A DNA stretch of 64,000 bases from assembly GCF_001595645.1 (NCBI RefSeq), contig NZ_LNKT01000023.1, positions 160,641-224,640 of the forward strand, in the 5' to 3' direction. Below the pieces are notes generated by a model, which saw nothing but the letters and a program-made list of their open reading frames with translations, ran no database searches and was not told the origin of the DNA. Below, in pieces: positions 42,809 to 53,744 of this stretch (positions are counted from its first letter, which is position 1; every line of letters begins with the position of its first letter). The translations under genes and the position numbers were made by a program. The DNA comes from Sulfurovum riftiae (GTDB taxonomy: Bacteria; Campylobacterota; Campylobacteria; Campylobacterales; Sulfurovaceae).

Positions 42809-43774
42809 ATGAACAAGCTGCTTGCAGAAGAGATCTACTATGAGATGGTGCTCGGGCGTCTGTTCGAGCTGGCGGCAAAAGAGCACTATATGGCAGGTGA
42901 CATCGCCGGTTTCCTGCACCTGGACATCGGACAGGAGGGGTTCAGTGTCGCTGCAATGAAAGCATTCGAAAAAGGGGATGTCTTCACTACCTATCGTGAA
43001 CATGTCATGGCTATTGCACGGGGGATGGATCCCAAGGCGGTGATGGCGGAGCTTTTCGGCAAGGCGACTGGAGTGAGCCGGGGCCGGGGCGGCTCGATGC
43101 ACCTTTTTGATCCGTCACATTTCTTCTATGGGGGTGATGCCATTGTGGGTGGACAGATCCCCAATGCTGTCGGATGTGCCTATGCGAGAAAGTATCAGGG
43201 ACGTGATGATGGTGTGATGGTTATTTTCGGAGACGGCGCGACCAACGGTGGGGCCTTTTTCGAGTCCCTGAACATCGCCAGTACCCAGAAGCTTCCTCTG
43301 CTGTTCGTCTGTGAGAACAACGGGTATGCGATCGGAACGAAGATCACACGGGTGGCACCTTTTGAAAAACAGGCGAAAAAAGCGGAGCCCTATATGGTGA
43401 CCATGGAGGTGGACGGGATGGATGCCATCGCTGTCTATGAAGCGGTCAGAGAGGCTCAGCATCTGATACAGAGCGGCCACGGTCCGGTCTTTCTTGAAGC
43501 CATGACCTGCCGCTACGAAGGTCATTCCATGAGTGATCCGGCAACCTACAGAAGCAAAGAGGAGCTGGCGATCTGTAAAGCGAAAGACCCCATAGAACGG
43601 ATGGAAAAAGTATTGACAACAACATACGGCATGGGTACGGAGCAGCTGGAAGCCCTGAAAGCGCGGGCACAGCAGACAGTGGATGATGCCGTGGCCTTCG
43701 CTGACGCATCCGCGGAACCGGAGCTGAAAGAACTTTTTGAAGATATCTTTTGCAAAGGATGTGCCAATGTATAG
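42809..43774 (+). CDS. 2-oxoacid dehydrogenase E1-alpha subunit
   Basis: A 321-residue thiamine-diphosphate subunit. The TPP motif is VIFGDGATNGGAFFESLNIA (GDG to N), followed by LLFVCENNGYAIGT. A phosphorylation-loop-like MTCRYEGHSMSDPATYR segment binds the cofactor pair. It matches pyruvate dehydrogenase and acetoin dehydrogenase E1-alpha equally by eye. The upstream ACP gene ends 25 bases before its ATG. Downstream, a 134-base gap with two palindromes separates it from E1-beta. Confidence 0.88.
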   Translation: MNKLLAEEIYYEMVLGRLFELAAKEHYMAGDIAGFLHLDIGQEGFSVAAMKAFEKGDVFTTYREHVMAIARGMDPKAVMAELFGKATGVSRGRGGSMHLFDPSHFFYGGDAIVGGQIPNAVGCAYARKYQGRDDGVMVIFGDGATNGGAFFESLNIASTQKLPLLFVCENNGYAIGTKITRVAPFEKQAKKAEPYMVTMEVDGMDAIAVYEAVREAQHLIQSGHGPVFLEAMTCRYEGHSMSDPATYRSKEELAICKAKDPIERMEKVLTTTYGMGTEQLEALKARAQQTVDDAVAFADASAEPELKELFEDIFCKGCANV

Positions 43775-43809
43775 CTTTGTTCAAAATTCTATACAAACAA
43801 GGGAAGAAG

Positions 43810-43883
43810 CCACACTAGTGTGGTGGGCCTGCTGCCGAAGCAAACCCAGTGTTAACGCAGCCAAAGGAAGTACTTCCTTTGGC
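43810..43883. repeat. Palindromes between the E1-alpha and E1-beta genes
   Basis: Two perfect palindromes lie in the gap: 43810-43823 (CCACACTAGTGTGG) and 43860-43883, a 24-base palindrome centred on AGTACT and including CCAAAGGAAG. The second is extended by imperfect AACGC/GCGTT ends. Neither encodes a credible protein. They might process or tune the mRNA of this operon, or be a small mobile repeat. Confidence 0.65.
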
Positions 43884-43908
43884 GTTATATCCGAGGAGGT
43901 AAGTGCAA

Positions 43909-44886
43909 ATGTTGTATCGTGAAGCATTGAACAGGGCGATAGATGAAGCGATGTCGGTCGACGAGACCGTGGTCGTTCTGGGTGAGGATGTCGGTCTGTA
44001 CGGGGGAAGCTACCGTGTGACCGAGGGACTGGTCGCCAAGTACGGAGAGGAGCGTCTCATAGATACGCCGATCGCGGAACTCTCCATTGTGGGAAATGCC
44101 GTGGGGATGGCAATGGCCGGCTTGAGACCTGTGGCCGAGATCATGACCGCGAACTTCGCGCTGCTGGCCTTTGACCAGATTATTAACCATATGGCGAAGT
44201 ACCGCTATATGAGTGCGGGGAAGATCACCCTGCCCATGGTGGTACGCTTCCCGCAGGGTGTCAGCCGTCAGCTGGCAGCACAGCACTCGGAAAGCTACGA
44301 ACAGATGCTCTGTGCCGTTCCGGGTCTCATTGTGCTTGCAGCTGGCGATGTGAACTATGCCTACCATGCGCTCAAGTATGCCATTCTCAGTGATGATCCT
44401 GTCGTATTTATCGAGCATGAACTGCTTTACAACAAGAAAGGCGAAGTCGACCCTTCTGAATCTCTCGATCCGTTCAAGGCACGTGTTGTCAAAGAGGGGA
44501 AGGATGTGACCATTGTCTCTTATCTCAAGATGGTCGATGATGTCATGGAAGCGGTACCTGAAATAGAAAAGAAACTTGGCAAGAGCTGTGAGGTAATCGA
44601 CCTCTGTTCCCTCAACCCTGTCGACTTCAGGACACTTGAGGCATCTCTCAAGAAGACCGGAGCCATCGTTATCGTTGAAGAGGACCACAAAACGGGAAGC
44701 TATGGGGCGCAGATCGTCAGCTGGGCGGCTGAGGAGATGTTTTACAGTCTCGATGCGGCCCCGTTGAGGATCGCGGCAGAGGATGTGCCCGTTCCCTACA
44801 ATCGCACTCTTGAACTTGCCTCCATCCCGACACCCGGAACGATCACGGAGCGGATCGTTGAGTGGGGAGAGAAGAACGGACTGTAG
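43909..44886 (+). CDS. 2-oxoacid dehydrogenase E1-beta subunit
   Basis: A 325-residue transketolase-like partner of E1-alpha. MLYREALNRAIDEAMSVDET is the typical E1-beta start, the central region has GEDVGLYGG and RFPQGVSRQLAAQHSESYEQ, and the C-terminal half has EEDHKTGSYGAQIVSW. ATG 43909 is about 9 bases from GAGGAGG and preferred over GTG 43903, only 3 bases away. With E1-alpha, E2 and the divergent lipoate genes it completes a lipoate-dependent complex lacking E3. Convergent with the DASS gene, 8 bases apart. Confidence 0.9.
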   Translation: MLYREALNRAIDEAMSVDETVVVLGEDVGLYGGSYRVTEGLVAKYGEERLIDTPIAELSIVGNAVGMAMAGLRPVAEIMTANFALLAFDQIINHMAKYRYMSAGKITLPMVVRFPQGVSRQLAAQHSESYEQMLCAVPGLIVLAAGDVNYAYHALKYAILSDDPVVFIEHELLYNKKGEVDPSESLDPFKARVVKEGKDVTIVSYLKMVDDVMEAVPEIEKKLGKSCEVIDLCSLNPVDFRTLEASLKKTGAIVIVEEDHKTGSYGAQIVSWAAEEMFYSLDAAPLRIAAEDVPVPYNRTLELASIPTPGTITERIVEWGEKNGL

Positions 44887-44894
44887 CGGATCTT

Positions 44895-46247
44895 TTAGAT
44901 AACATTGATCCAAAAGAGGTTGGCAATGGCAACGATGAGTACGATACCGATGATATTGAAAACAATACCGTAGGCAGCCATCGTTTTGATCCTGACGACA
45001 CCTGAACTCATGGCAATGGCATTGGGCGGTGTGGCGATAGGCAGCATAAAGGCATAGGAGGCACAGATGGTGGCGACAAGCATAATGAGTGTCTCGCTTA
45101 CGGCGGTCTGTTCGGCTACTTTATAGAGTATGGGCAGCATGATGGAGATGAGTGCCGTGTTGCTGGTTATCTCCGTAGTGAAAGTGATCATTGTGGCAAT
45201 GATGAGTATGAAAAGCAGCAGCGGCATTTGCGAGAAATTGATCAGGTAGGTGGCGATGACCGTGGCCATGTCCGTTTCAGTAAATGCCCTGGCAATGGCA
45301 AAACCGGCACCGAAAAGGAACATGATGCGGTAGGGGATATTGTCCTTGTCCTCCATCCAGTTGAGTATGGAGAATGGCGGCATGAAAAGAAGCAGGCCGG
45401 CAGAAAGCAGAATACCCGGTTCGCTCAGTCCCAGTCCGTTGTAGTAAGGCTTGATGGGTGCATTCACCAGCAGCATCACGATCAGGCCGGAGATGACATA
45501 GAGTACCTTTTTCTGGTTACCGGTAAGCGGGTCTTTTCTCAGATCGGTCTCGATATGCATGTCCTTGAGCCCCAGACTGAGAATAAAGCCCACAGCGATG
45601 AACATCAGCAGTACAAGGGGAGAGACGATATAAACCCATTTGGCAAAAGGGATCGCCTGCATCCCCATCTCTTCCATGATCCCCATAAGTATCAGGTTGG
45701 GCGGTGTACCGATAGGGGTCAATATGCCGCCTATGCTCGCACCGTAGGCGATACCCAGAGCCAGCCTCATCTTCAGTTTGACATCTTCTGTGAGGAAAAG
45801 TGCGATAGGTAGAAGCAGAAGGGTAGTCGTGGTATTCGACAGTACGGAACTCAGCAGGCCCGAAGTGATGATCAGTGCAAAAATGATACCCCTTACCGAG
45901 CTTGGGAACAGAGAGAGCATCCGATTGGCGATGATCTTGTGCAGTCCGGTCTTCTCTACGGCGATGGCGATCAGAAAGCCGCCCAGAAAAAGGTAGATGA
46001 TGGGGTTTGCATAGTTGATGGTGGTCTCTTTGGTCGTCAGTATGCCCGCTGCAGGGAAGAGTACGATGGGTAGAAGTGAGACCACGGCAAGCGGCAGCCC
46101 TTCATTGGTCCAGAGTGTGACCATGAAAACGATGATGGAGACCATGCTTGACTGTTCAAAGGTGAAGAAGGGGAACATACCGGCAAATGAGAGTGCGGCA
46201 AGCAGAAGTGCAACTGTGATCTTTTTCGTCTGTTCGGCCATTGTCAT
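44895..46247 (-). CDS. SLC13/DASS-family anion transporter
   Basis: A 450-residue inner-membrane carrier with about 11-12 helices. The two substrate-binding hairpins are present: SNTTTT with PIGTPPN in the first half and SNTALIS with PIATPPNAIAMSSG in the second. DASS carriers bring in di- or tricarboxylates, or sulfate, with sodium. ATG 46247 has GGAGGAA seven bases upstream; the longer in-frame GTG at 46265 lacks spacing. Transcribed towards the dehydrogenase operon, convergent with E1-beta. Confidence 0.88.
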   Translation of the reverse strand: MTMAEQTKKITVALLLAALSFAGMFPFFTFEQSSMVSIIVFMVTLWTNEGLPLAVVSLLPIVLFPAAGILTTKETTINYANPIIYLFLGGFLIAIAVEKTGLHKIIANRMLSLFPSSVRGIIFALIITSGLLSSVLSNTTTTLLLLPIALFLTEDVKLKMRLALGIAYGASIGGILTPIGTPPNLILMGIMEEMGMQAIPFAKWVYIVSPLVLLMFIAVGFILSLGLKDMHIETDLRKDPLTGNQKKVLYVISGLIVMLLVNAPIKPYYNGLGLSEPGILLSAGLLLFMPPFSILNWMEDKDNIPYRIMFLFGAGFAIARAFTETDMATVIATYLINFSQMPLLLFILIIATMITFTTEITSNTALISIMLPILYKVAEQTAVSETLIMLVATICASYAFMLPIATPPNAIAMSSGVVRIKTMAAYGIVFNIIGIVLIVAIANLFWINVI

Positions 46248-46364
46248 GATGCTATTCCTCCCCACCTTTTCCGGATTATTTTGTCACTCTTGGCGCAAAA
46301 TAAACATTGAAATTATATATAATTATAGTAGAATAAAATAAGAATTTTCAAGACAAGGAAAAAT

Positions 46365-47780
46365 ATGTCGCACCATCCTTCAAAAACCATACAGAAGCAC
46401 TGGCTGCAGTTCTCTGTTCTGCTATTCGGGCTGCTTCTGTGGTTCATGCCTACCCCTTCGGGTCTGGAGACACAGGCCTGGCACCTTTTCGTCATTTTCA
46501 TCGCTGCGATCTATGCAGTGATCATCAATGCCATGCCGATCTTCACCTCTTCCATCATCGCTTTGGCAGTGGTGGTCCTGACCGGTACTTTGACGACGAA
46601 GCAGGCCTACAGCGGTTTTTCCGAAGACTTCATCCTGCTGATCATCGTGGCATTTCTCATTGCCAGAGGGGTGATCAAGTCGGGTCTTGGAAAGCGTATC
46701 GCTTTTCTGATCATCAGGAAGTTCGGGACCTCAAGTCTTAAACTGGGTTATTCCATTGTGGCGGCAGATATGTTCATCTCGCCTGCATTTCCGAGCAATA
46801 CGGCAAGGTCGGGTGTGCTTTTTCCCATTGTGAATGCTTTGGCTGCGGACAGCGGTTCGAAGGTCTCTGACGGTTCGCGAAAGAAGATCGGTTCCTTCCT
46901 GATGATGACCTCCATGGCGGGCCTGACACTCTCTTCGACACTCTGGCTTACCGCGATGGCGGCGAACCCTGCCGGAGCGAAGATGGCAAAAGAGGTAGGC
47001 ATAGACATTTCCTACGGCTCGTGGGCCCTGGCGGCTTCCGTACCGGTACTGGTGCTCTATTTCCTCGTCCCCTGGGTGATCTTCAAGATCTATCCGCCTG
47101 AACTCAAAGAGACCCCCGAAGCACCGCAGATCGCCAAAGAGGCACTGGAGAAGATGGGTCCGGTACACAAAAATGAGTGGATCATGGGGGCAACGTTCAT
47201 CGGTATGGTGATACTCTGGGTGATGTCCAGCAGCTGGGGTATGGACAAAACAGCCGTTGCGTTCATGGGGTTGGGTATTCTGATGCTGACCAATATCTTC
47301 ACCCTCGATGATCTGAGAGGCGAGGGGAATGCCCTGGGAACACTGGTATGGTTCGCTATTTTGTATGCGATGAGTAAATACCTCAATGAACTCGGTTTCA
47401 TGGGATGGGTCGGTGACCATATCTCGACTGCGGTTGCAGGCTTTTCCTGGCCGGTGGTCTATGCCTCACTCATTGTCGGCTATGTACTCATACACTACTT
47501 CTTCGTTTCACAGACCGCACAGATGCTGGCACTCTTCTCTGTTTTTCTTGGTGTTGCGATCAAGGCAGGGGTGCCGCCTGAACTTATGGCATACATGCTG
47601 CTGTTCGCTACGAACTTCAATGCCATTATCACACCGCAGGGTTCCTCTGCGAACGTGATCTATACGGGTAGCGGATATATCGAGGCCGGAGAGGTCTACA
47701 AGGTAGGTGGGATCGTTACTGCGGTCAATACTCTGGTATTCCTTACGATAGGTACGGCATGGATCATGCTGATAGTATAA
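46365..47780 (+). CDS. SLC13/DASS-family 2-oxoglutarate/malate-type transporter
   Basis: A 471-residue carrier of the plastidic DiT1/CitT branch. The first motif reads FPSNTARSGVLFPIV, and the second half has the ITPQGSSANVIYTGSGY end typical of 2-oxoglutarate/malate or tartrate/succinate exchangers. It is divergent from the preceding DASS gene with 117 bases between, suggesting a shared regulatory gap. Two DASS carriers side by side imply heavy use of C4/C5 acids. Substrate not decided. Confidence 0.87.
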   Translation: MSHHPSKTIQKHWLQFSVLLFGLLLWFMPTPSGLETQAWHLFVIFIAAIYAVIINAMPIFTSSIIALAVVVLTGTLTTKQAYSGFSEDFILLIIVAFLIARGVIKSGLGKRIAFLIIRKFGTSSLKLGYSIVAADMFISPAFPSNTARSGVLFPIVNALAADSGSKVSDGSRKKIGSFLMMTSMAGLTLSSTLWLTAMAANPAGAKMAKEVGIDISYGSWALAASVPVLVLYFLVPWVIFKIYPPELKETPEAPQIAKEALEKMGPVHKNEWIMGATFIGMVILWVMSSSWGMDKTAVAFMGLGILMLTNIFTLDDLRGEGNALGTLVWFAILYAMSKYLNELGFMGWVGDHISTAVAGFSWPVVYASLIVGYVLIHYFFVSQTAQMLALFSVFLGVAIKAGVPPELMAYMLLFATNFNAIITPQGSSANVIYTGSGYIEAGEVYKVGGIVTAVNTLVFLTIGTAWIMLIV

Positions 47781-47822
47781 CCTTAACCAAGAATTATAAA
47801 AAGTAATACTAAAATAAAAACT

Positions 47823-49709
47823 ATGAACCGACAAAATTTTTATACGTTTCTGCAAAAACATATTCTTCTTATGATAGGGCTTTCCCTGTTGCCCGGCCTG
47901 GCCTATATAGGATTGGCATGGCTTAACGGTATTGCCATGCCTGCACTTGTGTGGTATGGTTTGATGCTGCTTGTTTCCTGGTGGGGTTGGTCTTTGTATA
48001 AAGAGTACAGACCTGAACAGATGTCATCCGGAGATCTGAAGAACTGGTATCTGAAACTGATGGTTTTTTTCTATATTATTTTTGCATTGTGGAGTCTGAT
48101 CTTCGTACTTTATGCCAATGAGGTCGAAAGCAGACTGCACTATATCGCCATATTTACCCAGTTGGGTGCTGCGGTTGTGGCTTCAACCCTGTTGATCTCG
48201 GACAAACGGCTCTTTTTCCCTGTGCTTGTGATCCTGATGCTGCCGCTGGTGATCTATTTTTCACTGATAGGGGAGTGGTATGGTTATGTCCTCTCCATTT
48301 TTTCTCTGATATTGTGGGGTGTACTGTTGTATGCTTCCGACAAGAGTTACCAAATGCTGCAGAAGAACTACTATCAGGCGCAGCATGATGCGCTCACCGG
48401 CCTTTTCAACCGCCGTTATTTCGTAGACTATATGGACCACCTGATCAAAAGAGTACAGTATTCCCAAAAATTCGCCTATATCCTCCTGATCGATCTGGAC
48501 CACTTCAAGACCATCAATGATACACTCGGGCATGAGATCGGTGACAAAGTCCTCATAGAAGTGGCCAGGCGTATCAAGGATTTTTGCGGAAAGGATCATC
48601 TTATCTCCCGTCTCGGCGGGGATGAGTTCACCATTATCAGCGAAGAGTTCGAGTATATGGAACACTGCCGTGAGATCTCGCATACCTTTGCCAAGAAACT
48701 GCTTCAACGTTTGAAAGAACCCTACCTGATCGAGCGCCATCATCTCTATCTGAGTGCCAGTATCGGAGTGAACGGGATAGGACATAAATCTTCGGAAGCA
48801 AGACATTTCATCAAAGAAGCCGATATCGCCATGTATGAGGCAAAAGCTCAGGGACGTGACGGTATCATCGTTTTCAATGAGGCTTTGGCAAAGAGGGTAG
48901 AGTACCATCTTGAACTGGAGAGAAGACTCTATTTCGCGCTGGAACACAATGAGATAGACCTACGCTACCAACCGCAGATGAACAGTAGCAAAGAGCTTGT
49001 CGGATGTGAAGTGCTGGTACGCTGGAGAAATGACAAGTTCGGATTCGTACCGCCTGCCGAATTTATCGGTATCGCGGAAAAGACCGGGCTTATCATAGAG
49101 TTGGGACATTACATTATGGAAGAGTCCTTCAAAACCTTGCAGACGTGGGATGCACAGGGTATAGAACTGGAACAGTTCTCCATCAACCTCAGTGTACGCC
49201 AGTTTTTCAATTCGGACTTTTTGAACCAGGTGGAAGCACTTGCAGAGAAATATCTCAGTGACAGGACCAGAAAGAAGGTCGTGTTTGAAGTGACCGAGAC
49301 GATACTGATCGAAGATATGTACAAGATCATTGCGATCATGAACAAACTCAGACGTATCGGGATCTCCTTCTCATTGGATGATTTCGGTACAGGGTACTCC
49401 TCTTTGAGCTCCCTGCGCCAGATGCCCATCGATGAGCTGAAGGTGGACCGTACCTTTGTCAGCCACATCAACAAGTACGAATCGGACAAACTGATGATCA
49501 CCACGATCCTGGCGATGGCAAAGATATTCAATCTTAAAACAGTGGCCGAGGGGGTGGAGAACGAAGAGCAGTTCGAATTCCTTAAAAGTAACGGCTGTAA
49601 TCTCTTCCAGGGCTTCTACTTTTCCAAAGCACTTGAACATCGGGCTTTTGAAACCTTTTATCTGAACAACAGAGAGCAGCGCCAGATAGAGATGAATGAG
49701 GAGGAGTAG
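47823..49709 (+). CDS. GGDEF-EAL membrane protein for cyclic-di-GMP turnover
   Basis: A 628-residue protein. About six membrane helices (residues 15-170) are followed by a GGDEF domain with [11 protein letters not shown] and its substrate region [13 protein letters not shown] full EAL domain follows: CEVLVRW (EVL in place of EAL), [12 protein letters not shown] and [10 protein letters not shown]. The acidic metal ligands are present, so phosphodiesterase activity is plausible, and GGDEF is intact so cyclase activity cannot be excluded. Its stop is only 2 bases from nupC, so it may share transcripts with the salvage operon. Confidence 0.9.
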   Translation: MNRQNFYTFLQKHILLMIGLSLLPGLAYIGLAWLNGIAMPALVWYGLMLLVSWWGWSLYKEYRPEQMSSGDLKNWYLKLMVFFYIIFALWSLIFVLYANEVESRLHYIAIFTQLGAAVVASTLLISDKRLFFPVLVILMLPLVIYFSLIGEWYGYVLSIFSLILWGVLLYASDKSYQMLQKNYYQAQHDALTGLFNRRYFVDYMDHLIKRVQYSQKFAYILLIDLDHFKTINDTLGHEIGDKVLIEVARRIKDFCGKDHLISRLGGDEFTIISEEFEYMEHCREISHTFAKKLLQRLKEPYLIERHHLYLSASIGVNGIGHKSSEARHFIKEADIAMYEAKAQGRDGIIVFNEALAKRVEYHLELERRLYFALEHNEIDLRYQPQMNSSKELVGCEVLVRWRNDKFGFVPPAEFIGIAEKTGLIIELGHYIMEESFKTLQTWDAQGIELEQFSINLSVRQFFNSDFLNQVEALAEKYLSDRTRKKVVFEVTETILIEDMYKIIAIMNKLRRIGISFSLDDFGTGYSSLSSLRQMPIDELKVDRTFVSHINKYESDKLMITTILAMAKIFNLKTVAEGVENEEQFEFLKSNGCNLFQGFYFSKALEHRAFETFYLNNREQRQIEMNEEE

Positions 49710-49711
49710 CA

Positions 49712-50977
49712 ATGCAGGTCATGATGGGGCTCATGGGAATCCTTGTACTCCTTGCCATCGCTGTACTCTTCTCGAACAACCGCCGGGCGATCAGCCTTCG
49801 TACCGTTGGCGGAGCCCTGCTGCTTCAATCTTTTGTACCTGCATTTGTCTTGCTGACCGATTCTGGAGCGGCAGTGCTCAAAAGTATCTCTGCCGGGGTA
49901 CAGACCGTTATTGACTCTGCCAATGCCGGTATCTCTTTTCTTTTCGGGCCTCTGGTCAGCGATAAGATGTTCGAGGTCTTCTCCGGCAACGGCTTCATCT
50001 TTGCCTTAAAAGTCCTTCCTGTCATCATCTTCTTCGCTGCGCTGATGTCGGTGCTCTACCATCTCAATATCATGCAGTGGGTCATCAAGGTCTTTGGCGG
50101 CGGTCTGCACAAAATGCTTGGAACGAGCAGGACGGAGTCCATGTCCGCTGCTGCAAACATTTTCGTGGGGCAGACAGAGGCACCGCTGGTCGTCAAGCCA
50201 TATATCGCTTCCATGACACGTTCCGAACTCTTTGCGATCATGGCAGGGGGGCTTGCTTCCGTAGCAGGAGCTGTACTGGTGGGGTATGCTTCCATGGGGA
50301 TAGAGCTTGACTACCTGATAGCCGCTTCATTCATGGCTGCACCGGGTGGTCTTCTGATGGCCAAGATACTGATACCCGAAACGGAAAAGCCCGATGAGGT
50401 CTTTGAAGAACAGATCGTCGAAGAGATGGAAGAGGAGGCAGAAGCGGTCAATGTGCTCGATGCTGCAGCCATCGGTGCCTCTTCCGGGTTGAAACTGGCA
50501 GCCAATGTCGGTGCGATGCTTCTGGCCTTCATTGCACTCATAGCACTGCTTAACCTGATGCTTGGCGGCATCGGTGGGTGGTTCGGGCATGGAGAGATCA
50601 CGATGCAGATGATACTTGGATATCTTTTTGCACCGATTGCCTACATTATCGGTATTCCCTGGAGTGAAGCGGTACAGGCAGGCAGTCTGCTGGGGCAAAA
50701 ACTGGTCATCAACGAGTTCGTAGCCTATATCGACTTCATCAATATGAAAGATATATTCAGTGAACATTCCAAAGCGATCATCACCGTGGCACTCTGCGGT
50801 TTTGCAAATCTCTCCTCCATAGCCATTCTTCTGGGCGGTCTGGGAGTCCTGGCACCCAGCAGAAGGCAGGATATTGCAAAACTCGGACTCAAAGCGGTGT
50901 TGGCAGGAACACTTTCAAATTTCATGTCAGCGACGCTGGTAGGGATCTTCCTAAGCCTGTCAGGCTCAGCACTTTAA
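49712..50977 (+). CDS. nupC: NupC-type concentrative nucleoside transporter
   Basis: A 421-residue CNT-family carrier with about 9-10 membrane helices. The signature [12 protein letters not shown] near residues 152-163 and the NEFVAY and [10 protein letters not shown] segments of CNT proteins are all present. It takes up nucleosides with protons or sodium. A cytoplasmic acidic loop ([19 protein letters not shown]) is present in the middle, as in many bacterial NupC. deoC starts 10 bases after it. Confidence 0.88.
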   Translation: MQVMMGLMGILVLLAIAVLFSNNRRAISLRTVGGALLLQSFVPAFVLLTDSGAAVLKSISAGVQTVIDSANAGISFLFGPLVSDKMFEVFSGNGFIFALKVLPVIIFFAALMSVLYHLNIMQWVIKVFGGGLHKMLGTSRTESMSAAANIFVGQTEAPLVVKPYIASMTRSELFAIMAGGLASVAGAVLVGYASMGIELDYLIAASFMAAPGGLLMAKILIPETEKPDEVFEEQIVEEMEEEAEAVNVLDAAAIGASSGLKLAANVGAMLLAFIALIALLNLMLGGIGGWFGHGEITMQMILGYLFAPIAYIIGIPWSEAVQAGSLLGQKLVINEFVAYIDFINMKDIFSEHSKAIITVALCGFANLSSIAILLGGLGVLAPSRRQDIAKLGLKAVLAGTLSNFMSATLVGIFLSLSGSAL

Positions 50978-50987
50978 AGGAGAGATA

Positions 50988-51755
50988 ATGACAGCATTAC
51001 AGCATGCAGCAAAAGAGGCAATAGCCCTGATGGACCTGACCACGCTCAATGAGGACGATACTGAGGAAAAGGTGATCAAGCTCTGCCGTCAGGCACATAC
51101 CGCAGCAGGCGATACGGCAGCGGTCTGCATCTACCCGCGTTTTGTTCCTGTGGCAAAAAAGACCCTGCAGGAACAGGGTACACCGCATATCAGAGTGGCG
51201 ACCGTGACCAATTTCCCCCATGGAGGCGATGATGTCATGGCTGCAGTAACGGAGACCAAAGCAGCCGTGGCCTGCGGAGCGGATGAGGTCGATGTGGTCT
51301 TCCCCTACAGGGCACTCATGAGCGGTAACGAAACCGTCGGTTATACACTGGTGAAGGCATGTAAAGAAGCCTGCGGGGATGTGCTGCTAAAAGTCATTAT
51401 AGAATCCGGGGAACTCAAAAGTCCTGAGCTTATTCAAAAAGCATCCGAGGTCTGCATCGATGCGGGTGCGGATTTCATAAAGACTTCTACAGGAAAGGTA
51501 CCTGTTAATGCTACACTGGAAGCGGCAGAGATCATGTTGAAGGTGATCGAGAAGAAAAACAGAAATACAGGTTTCAAAGCTGCAGGCGGAGTGAGAGATG
51601 CCCAAACGGCCAAAGCCTACATTGACCTTGCAAAAGAGATATTGGGCGAGGAGTGGGTGAATGCAAGCCATTTCCGTTTTGGTGCCTCCAGCCTTCTGAA
51701 CGCTCTTTTGGCCGTTTTGGACCTTGGAAGCGAAACAGAGAGTGAAGGATACTGA
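50988..51755 (+). CDS. deoC: Deoxyribose-phosphate aldolase
   Basis: A 255-residue class I aldolase that splits 2-deoxyribose-5-phosphate into glyceraldehyde-3-phosphate and acetaldehyde. The Schiff-base Lys is in [19 protein letters not shown], and the proton-relay part follows [16 protein letters not shown]. Length is close to the usual DeoC. AGGAGAGA precedes ATG 50988. Its stop TGA overlaps the deoB start as TGATG. Confidence 0.93.
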   Translation: MTALQHAAKEAIALMDLTTLNEDDTEEKVIKLCRQAHTAAGDTAAVCIYPRFVPVAKKTLQEQGTPHIRVATVTNFPHGGDDVMAAVTETKAAVACGADEVDVVFPYRALMSGNETVGYTLVKACKEACGDVLLKVIIESGELKSPELIQKASEVCIDAGADFIKTSTGKVPVNATLEAAEIMLKVIEKKNRNTGFKAAGGVRDAQTAKAYIDLAKEILGEEWVNASHFRFGASSLLNALLAVLDLGSETESEGY

Positions 51756-53014
51756 TGAGACGTACGGTCATACTGCTCCTGGATTCATTCGGGCTTGGCG
51801 GTGCGGAAGATGCTGACAGGTTCGTAGGAGAGACGGCAGAAGGAGAAACGTTCACTGATATGTTCTCCAATACGCTTGGGCATATTGCCCAGGCATGTTT
51901 TGAAGGAAAGGCAGAAAAGGGGCGCAGCGGTCCCCTGGACATTTCCAGTCTGAATAGACTCGGGATTGGTCGTGCCTGTCTTGAGAGTTCTGGTTTCTTC
52001 CCTCCCGGACTGGATGAATCGGTGGAGCCTGTGGCTGCCTATGGCTATGCCAAAGAACGTTCTACGGGGAAAGATACCACAAGCGGGCACTGGGAGATCA
52101 CCGGTGTGCCGGTTAAGTTCGAATGGGGTTACTTTAAGGACAAACAAAACAGTTTTCCTCCTGAACTGCTCGACGAGCTCATAGAGCGGGGAGGGATTCC
52201 CGGTGTGCTTGGAAACTGCCACGCTTCGGGTACGACGATCCTGCAGGAGCTTGGCGAAGAGCATATGGCTACGGGCAAACCCATTGTCTATACCTCTGCG
52301 GATTCCGTCTTCCAGATCGCCTGCCATGAAGAGACCTTCGGTCTGGAGCGGCTCTATGAGCTCTGCATTCTTGCACGTGAATTGGTGGACAAATACAATA
52401 TTGCCAGAGTGATCGCGCGGCCTTTCATCGGTACAGATAAAAGCAATTTCAAACGTACAGGGAACCGGCATGACTATTCCGTACCTCCACCGAAGCCTAC
52501 ACTGCTTGAGAAAATGAAAGAGGTAGGAGGAGAGGTCGTAAGCGTTGGGAAGATCTCCGATATCTTCGCGACACAGGGTATTACCAAAGCAGTCAAGGCA
52601 ACCGGTCTTGAAGTACTCTTCGATGCAAGTTTGGAGGCACTGAATGAGGCGGGAGACCAGACGATCATCTTTACCAACTTCGTGAATTTCGATGCCGATT
52701 TTGGGCATAGACGTGATGTTTCGGGCTATGCTGCCGCATTGGAATATTTTGACAGGCGTTTGCCGGAGATGATCCTCTCGCTTGAAGATGACGACCTGCT
52801 CGTGCTGACCGCGGACCACGGCTGCGACCCGACATGGAAGGGAACGGACCATACGCGTGAACATATTCCTGTCATCTTCTACGGAAAGCATGTCAAAGCC
52901 GGTTTTGTAGGCGGGCGGGAGAGTTTTGCTGACATAGGCCAGACCATCGCAGAATATCACGGACTTGAACCCCTGGATGCAGGAGAGAGTTTTTACTCAG
53001 AGATCAAATTATAA
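51755..53014 (+). CDS. deoB: Phosphopentomutase
   Basis: A 419-residue alkaline-phosphatase-fold enzyme that converts ribose-1-phosphate and deoxyribose-1-phosphate to the 5-phosphates. Metal sites are seen in [10 protein letters not shown] (N terminus), [13 protein letters not shown] with the phosphorylated Thr, and [20 protein letters not shown] at the C terminus. It links purine and thymidine phosphorylases with DeoC. The start overlaps deoC by one base. Confidence 0.93.
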   Translation: MRRTVILLLDSFGLGGAEDADRFVGETAEGETFTDMFSNTLGHIAQACFEGKAEKGRSGPLDISSLNRLGIGRACLESSGFFPPGLDESVEPVAAYGYAKERSTGKDTTSGHWEITGVPVKFEWGYFKDKQNSFPPELLDELIERGGIPGVLGNCHASGTTILQELGEEHMATGKPIVYTSADSVFQIACHEETFGLERLYELCILARELVDKYNIARVIARPFIGTDKSNFKRTGNRHDYSVPPPKPTLLEKMKEVGGEVVSVGKISDIFATQGITKAVKATGLEVLFDASLEALNEAGDQTIIFTNFVNFDADFGHRRDVSGYAAALEYFDRRLPEMILSLEDDDLLVLTADHGCDPTWKGTDHTREHIPVIFYGKHVKAGFVGGRESFADIGQTIAEYHGLEPLDAGESFYSEIKL

Positions 53015-53024
53015 GGAGAAGAGA

Positions 53025-53735
53025 ATGGCTACACCACATATCAATGCAGAACGGGGAGATTTTGCCAGGACGGTCCTGCTTCCCGGAGACCCGCTGAGGG
53101 CCAAATACATTGCCGATACTTTTCTGGAAGATGTCCGACAGGTGAACGATGTTCGCAATATGCTGGGTTTTACCGGAACCTACAAAGGCAAAGAGGTCTC
53201 CGTGATGGGATCGGGAATGGGGATCCCCTCTTGTTCCATCTATGCCAAAGAGCTCATTACCGAGTTCGGGGTGGAGAACATCATTCGTGTGGGAAGCTGC
53301 GGTGCGGTGAGTCCGGAGGTGAAAGTGCGTGATGTCATCATCGGTATGGGGGCTTCCACCGATTCCAAGGTGAACCGTATGCGTTTTGCCGGCCATGATT
53401 TTGCAGCACTGGCCGACTACGGACTGCTTCGCAAAGCGGTCGATGCAGCCGATGCAGCCGGCATCAATGTTAAGGTCGGCAATATCTTCTCGGCCGATCT
53501 GTTCTACACGCCTGCACCCGAAATGTTCGATACGATGGAAAAGTACAATATCCTCGGTGTGGAGATGGAAGCGGCAGGTCTCTACGGTGTGGCTGCAGAG
53601 TTTGGTGCCAAAGCATTGGCCATACTGACCGTCTCAGACCATATCAGAACAGGGGAGGTCACGACATCCGAGGAACGGCAGAGTTCGTTCAACGAGATGA
53701 TTGTCGTGGCGCTCGATTCACTTCTGGACCAATAG
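53025..53735 (+). CDS. deoD: Purine nucleoside phosphorylase, DeoD type
   Basis: A 236-residue hexameric PNP that splits purine nucleosides with phosphate. [38 protein letters not shown] and [18 protein letters not shown] are the family motifs, with Asp in TVSDHI as the catalytic acid. ATG 53025 has AAGGAG at 53013-53018, whereas the open frame from 52965 has none. It starts 10 bases after deoB. Confidence 0.93.
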   Translation: MATPHINAERGDFARTVLLPGDPLRAKYIADTFLEDVRQVNDVRNMLGFTGTYKGKEVSVMGSGMGIPSCSIYAKELITEFGVENIIRVGSCGAVSPEVKVRDVIIGMGASTDSKVNRMRFAGHDFAALADYGLLRKAVDAADAAGINVKVGNIFSADLFYTPAPEMFDTMEKYNILGVEMEAAGLYGVAAEFGAKALAILTVSDHIRTGEVTTSEERQSSFNEMIVVALDSLLDQ

Positions 53736-53744
53736 GGATCGGGG

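Noticed and set aside
43737..43922. 61-codon frame across the E1-alpha/E1-beta gap
   Set aside because: It reads through the palindromes, has no domain and no ribosome site, and overlaps both real genes.
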